DNA of 64,000 nucleotides from Actinomadura rudentiformis. Lineage in GTDB: Bacteria > Actinomycetota > Actinomycetes > Streptosporangiales > Streptosporangiaceae. Both the position numbers and the translations under genes were made by a program. Where the stretch lies: the NCBI RefSeq assembly GCF_008923185.1, contig NZ_WBMT01000019.1, positions 1-64,000 on the forward strand, given 5' to 3'. The notes under the pieces were generated by a model. It did no database searches. It was not told the DNA's origin and was given only the letters and a program-made list of their open reading frames with translations. Below are positions 8,707-17,998 of the stretch, piece after piece. Each line of letters begins with the position of its first letter. Position 1 is the first letter of the stretch.

Positions 8707-10843
8707 ACGCGCCGTCGCGCACCTGGTAGGCGTAGCTGACGCTGTCGGTGAGCTGTCCCTGCTCCTTGAACCTGATCCGCTGGGTGACGCCGGGGACGTT
8801 GATGTCGTGGAGATATCCGTTGATCTCCGTGCCCGTGCGCTTCCCCGCCTTGACCGCCGCGAGGATCGCCGTCATCGCGTCGTACGCCTCGGGCCCGGAC
8901 GCGCCGGGCTTCTGGCCGTTGTTCGCCTTCGCGTAGCGGGCCAGGTAGTCGCCAAAGGTCTTGGGCATTCCGGTCGTTCCCGTGCTGATGTCCAGGCAGG
9001 GACAGGTCAGGACGGCTCCCTCGGCGGCGGAGCTGCCCGCGCGCTGGATGAACGTCTTGTCGAACGAACCGTCGGACAGGTAGAAGCGCCCCGTGAATCC
9101 CGCCGCCCTGGCCTGCTTGACCAGCGGCCCGGCCGAGTCGTAGAAGCCGCCGTAGAACACCGCGTCCGCTTTGGAATCCCTTAGCTTCTTGACCGTCGCC
9201 GAGTAGTCGCCGTCCCGCGGCAACTTGGGCAGCCTCATCGAGACGCGCACGACCTGCTTGCTGTAGGGGGCGGCCTGTACGCGGGTCGTGAACATGTTCG
9301 CGGCGGTACGGGAGCCCTCCTTCCCGGGCTCGACCACCTCGTCCTCAACCACGGCGACCTTCGCTGTGCCACTGGTGCGGCCCGCGAGTGCCGCCAGGGC
9401 TCCGACCGCCTCCTCCACGTCGGGGACCATGGTGTGCCAGTGCTTCCAGCCCTGGGTCGACAGCAGGCCGGCCGCCGCGGAGGGCGACACGCTCGGGATC
9501 GTGGCGGCCTCCAGGATCGGCATGGCCCGCTGCGTCTCGCCGCTGAGGATCGGACCGACCACCGCCGCCAGGCCCTCACCGGCGGCCGCGCGAGCGACGG
9601 ACGCGGCGATCTCCGGCTTCCCCCTGGTGTCAAGGGAGACGACCTGAACGCGTGCCGGCGGGTTCGTCTTGTTGTACTCGTCCGCCGCGAGCCGGGCGTT
9701 CGCCAGCGCCGACGTGCCGAACGCCGCCACGTCGCCGGTCATGGGCCCCATCACGCCGACCTTGACGATCCCTGTGGCTCCGCTCCCACCACGCCCGTCG
9801 CCGTCAGTGGGCAGGTTGATGATGGCGGTGGGAACGGCGATGGACAAGGCGACCAAGGCGACGGGGAGCCCGATCATCAACGGCTTCCGGTTCGGCGCCC
9901 GCTTGGGCGGCGACTGGGGCGGTGCCGTCTGCGACAGCTGCGGTGGCGGCGGGGCATGGGGCAGGTCGACGGTGATCGCGGTGGTCACCAGCGTGGCGCC
10001 GCGTTCGAGCGGATCGGCGCCCGCGGGCATTTCGGCGCCGACCATGCCGAGCAGCCGGAACAACACGTCCGAGCTCGACGGCCGCCGCTGGGGATCCTTG
10101 GCCAGGCACGCGCCCACCAGCTGCGCGAGCGGGCCGGGCAGCACGCTCACGTCCGCCTCGGCGTTCAGAACGCGGTGCATGACGGCCGGGATCGAGTCCC
10201 CGCCGAACGGCAACCGGCCCGTTGCGGCGAAGAGCATCGTCCCGCCCCACGCGAACACGTCGGCGGCGGGCCCGATCGCGCCGCCCGCCACCTGCTCCGG
10301 CGCCATGTACGCGGGCGTCCCCACGATCTGGCTGGTCATCGTGATCGCCGACGAGTCCAGCGCCCGCGCGATCCCGAAGTCGATGACGCGCGGGCCGCCC
10401 TGCCCGATCAGCACGTTCGGCGGCTTGAAGTCACGGTGCACGATCCCGGCCCGGTGGATCGCCGCCAGCGCCGTCGCCGTTCCGATCGCCAGCCGGAGCA
10501 GCGCACCCGCGTCCATCGGCCCTTCGGTGCGGACGAGATCGGTGAGCGAAGGCCCGCGCACGTACTCGCTGACGATGTACGGCTGGTCACCCTGGATGTC
10601 GGCGTCCAGCACCCGGGCCGTGCAGAAGCCGGAGACCCGCTCGGCCACCTCCAGCTCGCGCACAAAGCGCCGCCGCGCGTCGGGGTCGCGGCTCAGCCGC
10701 GCGTGCAGCAGCTTGACCGCGACCTCGCGCCCCTGCGGGTCACGGCCCAGGTAGACCGACCCCTGCCCGCCCTCACCGAGCCGCGTGAGCAGTTCGTACG
10801 CCCCCACCCGCCGCGGATCTCCGGGCAGCAGCGGGTCGGTCAT
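8666..10843 (-). CDS. Receptor-like Ser/Thr protein kinase with extracellular ligand-binding domain (second copy)
   Basis: A protein of 725 residues with the same plan as the gene at 4794. The kinase domain at 16-270 has GEGGQGSV, VAVKLL, HRDFKPPN and DFG; a Pro-rich linker and one membrane helix (about 318-340, LPVALVALSIAVP) follow. A LivK-like binding domain begins with VGVMGPMTGDVAAFG. All kinase catalytic residues are present. ATG 10843 has GGAGGTG six bases upstream. The kinase halves are nearly identical between the copies, while the outer domains differ more, suggesting different ligands for a shared output. Confidence 0.9.
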   Translation of the reverse strand: MTDPLLPGDPRRVGAYELLTRLGEGGQGSVYLGRDPQGREVAVKLLHARLSRDPDARRRFVRELEVAERVSGFCTARVLDADIQGDQPYIVSEYVRGPSLTDLVRTEGPMDAGALLRLAIGTATALAAIHRAGIVHRDFKPPNVLIGQGGPRVIDFGIARALDSSAITMTSQIVGTPAYMAPEQVAGGAIGPAADVFAWGGTMLFAATGRLPFGGDSIPAVMHRVLNAEADVSVLPGPLAQLVGACLAKDPQRRPSSSDVLFRLLGMVGAEMPAGADPLERGATLVTTAITVDLPHAPPPPQLSQTAPPQSPPKRAPNRKPLMIGLPVALVALSIAVPTAIINLPTDGDGRGGSGATGIVKVGVMGPMTGDVAAFGTSALANARLAADEYNKTNPPARVQVVSLDTRGKPEIAASVARAAAGEGLAAVVGPILSGETQRAMPILEAATIPSVSPSAAAGLLSTQGWKHWHTMVPDVEEAVGALAALAGRTSGTAKVAVVEDEVVEPGKEGSRTAANMFTTRVQAAPYSKQVVRVSMRLPKLPRDGDYSATVKKLRDSKADAVFYGGFYDSAGPLVKQARAAGFTGRFYLSDGSFDKTFIQRAGSSAAEGAVLTCPCLDISTGTTGMPKTFGDYLARYAKANNGQKPGASGPEAYDAMTAILAAVKAGKRTGTEINGYLHDINVPGVTQRIRFKEQGQLTDSVSYAYQVRDGAFTFLGDSRTAVVR

Positions 10844-10916
10844 CCAACACCTCCGAGGGTTCACGATCACGGCCGTCACCGATACGACGCATCCCGGAGG
10901 GTATTCGTTGGCGTGC

Positions 10917-11753
10917 TCAGCCGACTCGCTGGAGCGCCTTCTCGCGGCGGGCGGCCACGCTCGACCCCGACTCGCGCCGCGCCATCCGCCGCAGCACGAT
11001 CGGGGCGACGATCAACCCGGCCACGGCCCAGGCACCGAGCACTCCCACGGTCTCCCAGTGGCGCCACGAGTCGCCGATCTCGATGGCTGCCGCGCCGTCC
11101 GGGAGCAGCGCCGACCGCATGCCCAGGCCGAGCCAGTAGACCGGGAACACCTGCGCGATCCACTGCAGCCAGTCCGGCAGCGAGGTGATCGGATAGAAGA
11201 TCCCGGAAATCCCGATCATGCCGAGCACGGGCAGCTGGATCAGTCCCTGGCTCCGCGCGCTCGTGAAGACCGAGCCGAGGATCGCGCCGATGGGGAGGGT
11301 CGCCACCATGCCGAGCAGCAGCACCCAGAGCAGGGTCAGCCACGAACCCGCGTCGCCGGCCGCCAGCCCGCCGATGAGGAGCATGCCGGGGATCAGCAGG
11401 ATCGCCAGGTCCGCGAGCAGCCCGCCGGACACCGAGACGATCTTGCCGATGAGGTAGGCCCGCATGCCGTGCGGCGTCGCCTTCGCGCGCAGCAGCGTGC
11501 CGTCCTCCCGGTCGGCGGTGAGCTGCTGGCTCATGCTCACCATCCCCATCGCCGCGTTCATCCCGAGGATGCTCGGCAACGCCAGGGTGCCGAGCACGAA
11601 GCCGCTCGACCCGAAGTCCCGGTCGCGCAGGAACCACAACACGACCAGCATCATCACCGGCCACAGGAAGTGCGAGACGAGGTCGGCGGCGTTGGTGAAC
11701 GACTGCCGGAGCTCGATCAGGCCGCGGGTCCAGCCCAGCCGTACCGCGTTCAT
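10917..11753 (-). CDS. ABC-2 type transporter permease
   Basis: A protein of 278 residues with about six hydrophobic segments, beginning NAADLVSHFLWPVMMLVVLWFL. The central SMSQQLTADREDGTLLRAKATPHG is the cytoplasmic loop typical of the ABC-2/DrrB-type export permeases. It overlaps the ATPase gene upstream by 4 bp (ATGA-type), so the two form one exporter. The substrate is unknown; a drug or lipid is usual for the family. Confidence 0.9.
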   Translation of the reverse strand: MNAVRLGWTRGLIELRQSFTNAADLVSHFLWPVMMLVVLWFLRDRDFGSSGFVLGTLALPSILGMNAAMGMVSMSQQLTADREDGTLLRAKATPHGMRAYLIGKIVSVSGGLLADLAILLIPGMLLIGGLAAGDAGSWLTLLWVLLLGMVATLPIGAILGSVFTSARSQGLIQLPVLGMIGISGIFYPITSLPDWLQWIAQVFPVYWLGLGMRSALLPDGAAAIEIGDSWRHWETVGVLGAWAVAGLIVAPIVLRRMARRESGSSVAARREKALQRVG

Positions 11754-12598
11754 CGGGCCGCCTCCGTCTCGTGCTCGCGTACGAGCGCCAGGTAGGTGTC
11801 CTCCAGCGAGGCCCGGCGCACTTCCAGCTCGCCGATCGCCTCGCCGTACTCACCGAACAGCTTGCGGACGAACGCCGTCGACTCGGTGGTGAAGGCGGCA
11901 TGGCGCTCTCCGCCGCAGGTCCAGCGCACCTCGTCCTCGCCCGCGATCCGGCGCGCCAGCTCGGCCGCCGTGCCGTCGGCGATGATCCGGCCACCGGCGA
12001 GGATCACGATCCGGTCGGCGAGCTTCTCGGCCTCCGCGAGATCGTGCGTGGTCAGCAGGATCGTCGTGTCGAGCCGGCGCACCAGATCGTGGAACTCCTG
12101 CCGCGCCCGCGGATCGAAGCCCACCGTCGGCTCGTCCAGGAACAGCGCCTCCGGCCGCCCCACGATCCCGATGGCCACGTCCAGCCGCCGCCGCTGCCCG
12201 CCCGACAGCATCTTGATCTTCTTGTCCGCGTGTGCGTCGAGCCCGACCATCGCCATGAGCGCACCGGTGTCCCAGGGCTTGGCGTAGTAGGCACCGAGAT
12301 GGGCGAGCAGTTCGCGTACCCGCCACTTGCCGTGGTCCCGCCACGACTGCAGGACGACGCCCACCCGCGCCCGCCACCGCTCGTCGCCCTGCGCCGGATC
12401 GGCCCCGAGCACCTCCACCCGTCCCGCCGACCGCATCCGGAACCCTTCCAGGATCTCGACGGTCGTGGTCTTGCCCGCCCCGTTGGGCCCGAGCAGGGCG
12501 ACCACCTCTCCCTCCCCGACCCGGAACGCCACCCCGTTCAACACATCGTCGGCCCCGTACCGCATACGGAGCCCACTGACATCGATCGCTGTTTCCAT
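11750..12598 (-). CDS. ABC transporter ATP-binding protein (DrrA/CcmA-like)
   Basis: A protein of 282 residues with Walker A GPNGAGKTTT, signature LSGGQRRRLDVAIG, Walker B ALFLDEPTVGFD and the H-loop in LLTTHDL. It powers the ABC-2 permease encoded just downstream. Start: ATG 12598 (METAIDVSGLRMRYG) fits the family; the frame is open far upstream but without homology-like sequence. It is divergent from a MarR-type regulator at 12764, which probably controls it. Confidence 0.92.
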   Translation of the reverse strand: METAIDVSGLRMRYGADDVLNGVAFRVGEGEVVALLGPNGAGKTTTVEILEGFRMRSAGRVEVLGADPAQGDERWRARVGVVLQSWRDHGKWRVRELLAHLGAYYAKPWDTGALMAMVGLDAHADKKIKMLSGGQRRRLDVAIGIVGRPEALFLDEPTVGFDPRARQEFHDLVRRLDTTILLTTHDLAEAEKLADRIVILAGGRIIADGTAAELARRIAGEDEVRWTCGGERHAAFTTESTAFVRKLFGEYGEAIGELEVRRASLEDTYLALVREHETEAAR

Positions 12599-12763
12599 GA
12601 ACCGAAAACTAAGTTGCGTTTCAGCCCCCCTCAACACAAAAACGACCAGAAGACGCCTGGAATCAGGAGAAAGCCGCCTGACATTGCAATGGCGATATGC
12701 ATGAATGCAACGTCCGACCCTTCTTGAGTTGCAATGACCTGACGGCGAACGCACACTGGCCCT
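12599..12763. promoter_or_regulatory. Divergent promoter/operator region of the ABC exporter and its regulator
   Basis: Unusually AT-rich for this window. TTGCAATG occurs at 12684 and again at 12729 (45 bp apart), with an inverted GTTGCATT between them (12704-12711). These repeated half-sites are candidate operators for the MarR-type protein. The assignment is inferred from position. Confidence 0.45.
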
Positions 12764-13705
12764 ATGCCAGGAGGAAGGTTGACGCATCAGGACCGGCGGC
12801 GCATCGCCACCGGCCTCGCCGACGGGCTCGGCTATGCCGAGATCGCCCGGCGGCTGGACCGGCCGACCTCGACCATCAGCCGCGAAGTGACCCGCAACGG
12901 CGGCCCCGACCGCTACCGGGCGGACCACGCCCATCTCGCCACCGAGCGCCGCGCCCGCCGTGCCACCCTGGCCAGGCCTCCTTCCGGAGAACCCACCGAC
13001 GACGCGGACGTGCAGGAGTTCATCGAGCGGTTCGCCGGCCTCATGATCCAGGCCGGTCTACCGCGCACGGCGGCGCGCGTGCTCGTCTGCCTGGTCGCCA
13101 CCGACGCGGGCGCACTGACCGCCGCCGAACTCGTCCAGCGGCTCCGTGTCAGCCCCGCCTCGATCTCCAAAGCGATCGCCTATCTCGAACCTCTTGAACT
13201 GGTCCAGCGCGAACGCGGCCGCCGTGGCCGCGAACGCTATCTGATCGACGACGACGCCTGGCTCCGCACCTGGCTCAGCAGCGCCCGTACCCACGCGATG
13301 TGGGCGGACGCCGCTCGCCAGGGCGCCGAGCTCTTCGGCGCCGACAGCCCGGCCGGAGCCCGGCTGACCCAGATGGCCCGGTTCTTCGCCGATCTCAGCG
13401 ACGACATGACCGAGTACCCCGACCTGGCCGCCCTCAACGACGCCGTCACCGTCTTCGCCGCCCTCGTCCACGCGAAGAGGCCCCTCACCGTGGAACACCT
13501 GGCCACCGCACTCGACTGGCCTGCGGACCGTGTCACCAAGGCCCTGGACGACGCCGAACGACACTCCGGCCTCGCCGACCCCGTCGTCCTCCACCGCACC
13601 GAGTCAGGCGCATACACGATCACCGCCGGCCCCGACCGCCTATCCCCCGCCCAGCGCAAGGCCCTCGACGCCGTCGAATCGGACACCGAGACCTCCCACG
13701 CCTAG
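12764..13705 (+). CDS. MarR/GbsR-family regulator with N-terminal IS30-like HTH
   Basis: A protein of 313 residues with two DNA-binding parts. Residues 6-45 (LTHQDRRRIATGLADGLGYAEIARRLDRPTSTISREVTRNGG) match the HTH_38 motif found at the start of IS30-type transposases. From about 90 a GbsR/MarR winged helix follows (AARVLVCLVATDAGALTAAELVQRLRVSPASISKAI, then LVQRERGRRGRERYL as the wing), with a C-terminal helical region. It probably represses the divergent ABC exporter. Its stop codon shares the palindrome CTAG with the stop of the convergent gcl gene. Confidence 0.85.
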   Translation: MPGGRLTHQDRRRIATGLADGLGYAEIARRLDRPTSTISREVTRNGGPDRYRADHAHLATERRARRATLARPPSGEPTDDADVQEFIERFAGLMIQAGLPRTAARVLVCLVATDAGALTAAELVQRLRVSPASISKAIAYLEPLELVQRERGRRGRERYLIDDDAWLRTWLSSARTHAMWADAARQGAELFGADSPAGARLTQMARFFADLSDDMTEYPDLAALNDAVTVFAALVHAKRPLTVEHLATALDWPADRVTKALDDAERHSGLADPVVLHRTESGAYTITAGPDRLSPAQRKALDAVESDTETSHA

Positions 13706-15483
13706 TTCGCGAGCTGGCGGATGGCGGTGGGGGCGTGGGACCCCTCAGTGGCGAGTTCTTCGAACTCGTTCACGCTGGCGATGTCGGTGCCGCTCATCGA
13801 GATGTTGGTGACGCGTTCGAGGATGGCTTCGACGACGACGGGGACGCGGAACTCGTGGGCGAGCTTCTTGGCCTCCTCGAAGGCGGGCAGGAGATCGTCG
13901 GGGGTGGTCACGCGGAGGGCCTTGCAGCCCAGGCCCTCGGCGACCTTGACGTGGTCGACTCCGTAGACGCCCAGCTCGGGGCTGTTGATGTTCTCGAATT
14001 CGAGGTTGACCTGGAAGTCGATGTCGAAATTGCGCTGGGCCTGGCGGATGAGGCCCAGGTAGGAGTTGTTCACGACGACGTGGACGTAGGGGATGTTGTG
14101 CTGGGCGCCGACGGCGAGCTCTTCGATCATGAACTGGAAGTCGTAGTCGCCGGAGAGAGCGACCACCTGAGCGTCCGGGTCGGCGGTGGCCACGCCCAGG
14201 GCGGCGGGGATCGTCCAGCCGAGCGGGCCCGCTTGGCCGCAGTTGATCCAGTGGCGCGGGCGGTAGACGTGCAACATCTGGGCGCCGGCGATCTGGGACA
14301 GGCCGATCGTGGTGACGTAGCGGGTCTCGGGGCCGAACGCGCGGTTCATCTCCTCGTAGACGCGCTGCGGCTTGAGCGGGACGTTGTCGAAATGGGTGCG
14401 GCGCTGGAGGGTGGCGCGGCGTTCCTGGGTGGACGCGGCCCAGGAACGGCGGTCGGGGAGCTTTCCGGCGGCCTTGAGGTCGCGGGTCACCTCGATGAAG
14501 AGCTCCAGGGCGGCCTTGGCGTCGGACGCGATGCCGTAGTCGGGCATGAAGATCTTGCCGAGCTGGGTGGGGTCGACGTCGACGTGCACGAACGTGCGGC
14601 CCCTGGTGTAGACGTCCAGCTTGCCGGTGTGGCGGTTGGCCCAGCGGTTGCCGATGCCCAGGACGAGGTCCGATTCCAGGAACGTCGCGTTGCCGTAGCG
14701 GTGCGATGTCTGGAGTCCGACCATGCCCGCGTTCAGCTCGTGGTCGTCGGGGATGGCGCCCCAGCCCATCAGGGTCGGAATGACCGGGATGCCGGTGAGC
14801 TCGGCGAACTCCACCAGGAGGTCGGACGCGTCGGCGTTGATGACGCCGCCGCCCGCGACGATCAGAGGGCGTTCCGCCGCGTTGAGGAGGGCGATGGCCT
14901 TCTCCGCTTGCGCGCGGGTGGCCTTCGGCTGGAAGACCGGGAGCGGCTCGTAGGTGTCGGGGTCGAACTCGATCTCGGTCAGCTGGACGTCCAGCGGCAG
15001 GTCGATGAGCACCGGGCCGGGGCGGCCGGAGCGCATGACGTGGAACGCCTGCTGGAACACGCCGGGCACCTGGGCGGCTTCGAGGACGGTCACGGCCATC
15101 TTGGTGACCGGCTTGGCGATCGAGGCGATGTCGACGGCCTGGAAGTCCTCCTTGTGGATCACGGACGTGGGGGCCTGGCCCGTGATGCACAGGATGGGGA
15201 TCGAGTCGCCGATGGCGGAGTAGAGCCCGGTGATCATGTCGGTGCCGGCCGGGCCGGAGGTGCCGATGCAGACGCCGATGTTGCCCGCGCGAGTGCGGGT
15301 GTAGCCCTCGGCCATGTGCGAGGCGCCCTCGACATGCCGGGCGAGGGTGTGGCGGATCCCGCCGGAGGCCTTCAAGGCGGCGTAGAACGGGTTGATCGCC
15401 GCGCCGGGCACGCCGAACGCGGCGTCGATGCCCTCGCGCTTCAGGATCTCGACCGCGGCGCGGGCGGCTGTCATTCGAGGCAT
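13702..15483 (-). CDS. gcl: Glyoxylate carboligase
   Basis: A thiamine-diphosphate enzyme of 593 residues that joins two glyoxylates to tartronate semialdehyde plus CO2. HVEGASHMAEGYTR, GVCIGTSGPAGTDMITGLYS and GQAPTSVIHKEDFQAVDI closely match the enterobacterial enzyme. The C-terminal ThDP-binding motif SGDYDFQFMIEE with a following NNSYLGLIRQ is present. It is the last gene of the glyoxylate block read leftwards from 21292 and feeds the reductase and kinase genes upstream. Confidence 0.95.
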   Translation of the reverse strand: MPRMTAARAAVEILKREGIDAAFGVPGAAINPFYAALKASGGIRHTLARHVEGASHMAEGYTRTRAGNIGVCIGTSGPAGTDMITGLYSAIGDSIPILCITGQAPTSVIHKEDFQAVDIASIAKPVTKMAVTVLEAAQVPGVFQQAFHVMRSGRPGPVLIDLPLDVQLTEIEFDPDTYEPLPVFQPKATRAQAEKAIALLNAAERPLIVAGGGVINADASDLLVEFAELTGIPVIPTLMGWGAIPDDHELNAGMVGLQTSHRYGNATFLESDLVLGIGNRWANRHTGKLDVYTRGRTFVHVDVDPTQLGKIFMPDYGIASDAKAALELFIEVTRDLKAAGKLPDRRSWAASTQERRATLQRRTHFDNVPLKPQRVYEEMNRAFGPETRYVTTIGLSQIAGAQMLHVYRPRHWINCGQAGPLGWTIPAALGVATADPDAQVVALSGDYDFQFMIEELAVGAQHNIPYVHVVVNNSYLGLIRQAQRNFDIDFQVNLEFENINSPELGVYGVDHVKVAEGLGCKALRVTTPDDLLPAFEEAKKLAHEFRVPVVVEAILERVTNISMSGTDIASVNEFEELATEGSHAPTAIRQLAN

Positions 15484-15548
15484 GTCGCGCTCCTCAGGGG
15501 TCGCTGAACTCGTGGCGCGGCGTACCGGCCACTCGATGGGTAGGTGGG

Positions 15549-16577
15549 TCAGGCGAGTTCCTGCCAGCGGGCGGTCAGGGCCTGCTCGCCCGCCGGGGTC
15601 AGGTCGCCGAGAAGGCGAAGGCGGGCGATGCCTCCGCAGGGGTAGATGTCCACGCGTACGTGGGTCACTTCAGGCGAGTCGTCGAGGCGGAAGCGGTGCC
15701 GGCAGTCGGGCTGGAGGCGGGTGCGTTCCAGCAGAGCCGACCACGCGGCTTCGTCGTCGAGCGATGCGGACCGTGCGTCGATGCCTGAGAGCGAGGCCGC
15801 TGCGGGAGCGTTGAACTTGAGGTTGGTCGTGTCGATCTCGGCCAGCTTGACGACGCCGGGAGCGGCCAGTTCGACGATCGCCCACTCGTTGCCCGGCTCG
15901 CGGCGGCGCGCCGTCTCCCAGCCCTCGGCCTGGTTGCGGGCGAGGCCGGGCGCCAGCATGTTGTCGGGGCGCGAGTAGAACATGTTGGAGCAGCCGGTCA
16001 CGCGCGCCCCGTTCTCCAGCGCCGCGAGGTCCACGGTGAGGCCCGTGAGCAGCGCCGGGTCCGGCACGACCTCGCCGTGCACGCGGAGGCGGGCGATGCC
16101 GCCGTCAGGGAACATGTTCAGGCGAACGTGGGTGAAGCGGCGTTCGACGGCCACCTCGAACGGGTGCTCCGCGTCGCCCTTGAGCGGGCTCTGCGGCACG
16201 ATCTCGGTCCAGTCGGCACCGGCCAGTTCGGCGACGGACGGGTAGCCGGGGACGGCGCAGGCCTCCACGGAGGCGTACGGCGGGAAGTTGCCTTTGAACC
16301 AGGCGGTGTCGATGACGATGCCGTGGATCATGCCGGGCAGGCCGAGCCGGACGATCGCCCAGTCATGGCCCAGTTCGCCGTTCTCGTCGGGACGGCGGCG
16401 CGCGGTCTCCCAGCCGTCGTACTCCTGGCCCTTGGCGCCGAACGTCTCCGGCTTGAACTGCGGCTTCCAGGGGTTGATCAGATTTTCCTTCTCCTCGAAC
16501 GACTCGTCGCTGGCGGCGAGGACCGAGCCGCCGAACGAACGGACGGCCAGGTCGGGAAGGGAGGTGAAGTCGGTCAT
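15549..16577 (-). CDS. alc: Allantoicase
   Basis: A protein of 342 residues built from two similar halves, as in known allantoicases: GWETARRRPDENGELGHDWAIVRLG and GWETARRREPGNEWAIVELA are the repeat cores, each followed by a conserved THVR-x-N/D-x-(F/Y)P-x-GGIARLR. It hydrolyses allantoate to ureidoglycolate and urea. ATG 16577 (MTDFTSLPDLAVRSFGGSV) is chosen because the family begins there. Eight bases separate it from allB upstream. Confidence 0.93.
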   Translation of the reverse strand: MTDFTSLPDLAVRSFGGSVLAASDESFEEKENLINPWKPQFKPETFGAKGQEYDGWETARRRPDENGELGHDWAIVRLGLPGMIHGIVIDTAWFKGNFPPYASVEACAVPGYPSVAELAGADWTEIVPQSPLKGDAEHPFEVAVERRFTHVRLNMFPDGGIARLRVHGEVVPDPALLTGLTVDLAALENGARVTGCSNMFYSRPDNMLAPGLARNQAEGWETARRREPGNEWAIVELAAPGVVKLAEIDTTNLKFNAPAAASLSGIDARSASLDDEAAWSALLERTRLQPDCRHRFRLDDSPEVTHVRVDIYPCGGIARLRLLGDLTPAGEQALTARWQELA

Positions 16578-16585
16578 CAGGAACG

Positions 16586-17998
16586 TCACTTTCGTCGGAG
16601 GAGCTCGCCGCGCGGGGTGTCGCCGACCACCTCGCCGCGGAGCCACGTGGTCTGGACGACGCCGCTGAGGGCGCGGCCCGCGTACGGCGTCACCGGGTGG
16701 CGGTGGTGGAGCCGGGCCGGATCGACCGTGAACGCCTCGTCGGCGGCGAACGCGACCAGGTCGGCGTCGTTCCCCACCGCGATCCGGCCCTTGGCGGGGA
16801 GACCGGCGAGGTCGGCGGGGCCCTCCGCCATCCAGCGCACGACGGCGTCGAGGCCATGGCCCCGGGCGCGCGCGGCACTCCAGATGGCGGGCAGCCCCAG
16901 CTGGACGGAGGCGATCCCGCCCCAGGCGGAGACGAAGTCGCCGCGCTTGAGGTCAGGTGTGCACGGCGAGTGGTCGGTGACGACGCAGGAGATCACGCCG
17001 TCGGCGAGGCCGCGCCACAGCTCGTCGCGGTTGCCGGCGTCGCGGATGGGAGGGCAGCACTTGTAGGACGTCGGCAGCGCCCGCAGCGAAGCAAGGGATG
17101 CTGTCGACGTTGCGGGGGTCTGGGGGCCGCCCCCCAGAAGACTCGAAGGCAGACCTTCGGCGGGAGCGGGCACGTCGTCGGCGGAGAGGGTCAGGTAGTG
17201 CGGGCAGGTCTCGGCGCTCACCGGGAGGCCGTGTGCCTGCGCCTTGGCCAGCGGCTCCAGGCAGTCGGCGGCCGACAGGTGCAGGATGTGCGCCCGCACG
17301 CCGGTCTGCTCGACCAGCCGGATGACCTGCTCGACCGCTCGGCGCTCGGCGCTCGGCGGGCGCGAGGCGAGGAACGCCCGGTAGCCGCCGTCGGCGGGCG
17401 TCGCCAGCACCGCCGGGTCCTCGGCGTGCACGATGACCAGGCCGCTGAACGAGGCGATCTCACGGAACGCCTCGTGCATCTCCTCATGCGACAGCGGCGG
17501 GAACTCCGGCACACCCGAGTCCGCGGTGAAGCACTTGAAGCCGAACACTCCGTCGTCGTGGAGGGTGCGCAGCGCGGGCACGTTCCCCGGGATCGCACCG
17601 CCCCAGAAGCCCACGTCCACGAAGACCTGGCCTGCGGCGGCATCGCGCTTGACGGCCAGCGCCGACGGCAGCGTGGTCGGCGGGAGCGAGTTCAACGGCA
17701 TGTCCACGAGCGTGGTCACGCCCCCGGCGGCGGCGGCGCGGGTCGCGGTGGCGAAGCCCTCCCACTCGGTCCGGCCGGGTTCGTTGATGTGGACGTGCGT
17801 GTCCACCAGCCCGGGCAGCAGCGCGGTCTCGCCGAGATCGACCTCGGCAGCCGCCACGATCACCGCGTCGTGATCGTCGATGGCCGCGATCGTGCCGTTC
17901 TTGACCGCGACGGCCGCGGCCCGCTCACCGGACGGCAGCACCGCGCGCTGAGACCGGATGACCAAGTCGTACGTGCTGTCTTGGGACTGGTCGTTCAC
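16586..17998 (-). CDS. allB: Allantoinase (dihydroorotase-type amidohydrolase)
   Basis: About 470 residues. The metal-binding DTHVHINEPGRTEWEGF, the FKCFTADSG region around the carbamylated lysine, VIVHAEDP, AHILHLSA and VVTDHSPC mark an allantoinase, which opens allantoin to allantoate. The GTG start at 17998 overlaps the glycerate kinase stop (GTGA) and has GGAGG upstream. At residues about 280-300 a Gly/Pro/Ser-rich insert (GLPSSLLGGGPQTPATST) interrupts the normal TCPHYLTL...CCPPIR region. It corresponds to a GC-palindromic DNA segment. Confidence 0.93.
   Translation of the reverse strand: MNDQSQDSTYDLVIRSQRAVLPSGERAAAVAVKNGTIAAIDDHDAVIVAAAEVDLGETALLPGLVDTHVHINEPGRTEWEGFATATRAAAAGGVTTLVDMPLNSLPPTTLPSALAVKRDAAAGQVFVDVGFWGGAIPGNVPALRTLHDDGVFGFKCFTADSGVPEFPPLSHEEMHEAFREIASFSGLVIVHAEDPAVLATPADGGYRAFLASRPPSAERRAVEQVIRLVEQTGVRAHILHLSAADCLEPLAKAQAHGLPVSAETCPHYLTLSADDVPAPAEGLPSSLLGGGPQTPATSTASLASLRALPTSYKCCPPIRDAGNRDELWRGLADGVISCVVTDHSPCTPDLKRGDFVSAWGGIASVQLGLPAIWSAARARGHGLDAVVRWMAEGPADLAGLPAKGRIAVGNDADLVAFAADEAFTVDPARLHHRHPVTPYAGRALSGVVQTTWLRGEVVGDTPRGELLRRK
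17112..17160 (-). repeat. GC-palindromic insert within allB
   Basis: Two adjacent inverted repeats lie inside the coding sequence: CTGGGGG...CCCCCAG (17120-17137) and CGAAGG-CAGA-CCTTCG (17144-17159). The frame is preserved. A related palindrome stands in the intergenic region at 24079-24094. Confidence 0.6.

Noticed and set aside
13300..15507. 735-codon open frame opposite glyoxylate carboligase
   Set aside because: Repetitive Gly/Val/Asp/Glu sequence typical of antisense frames; the carboligase on the other strand matches its family along the whole length.
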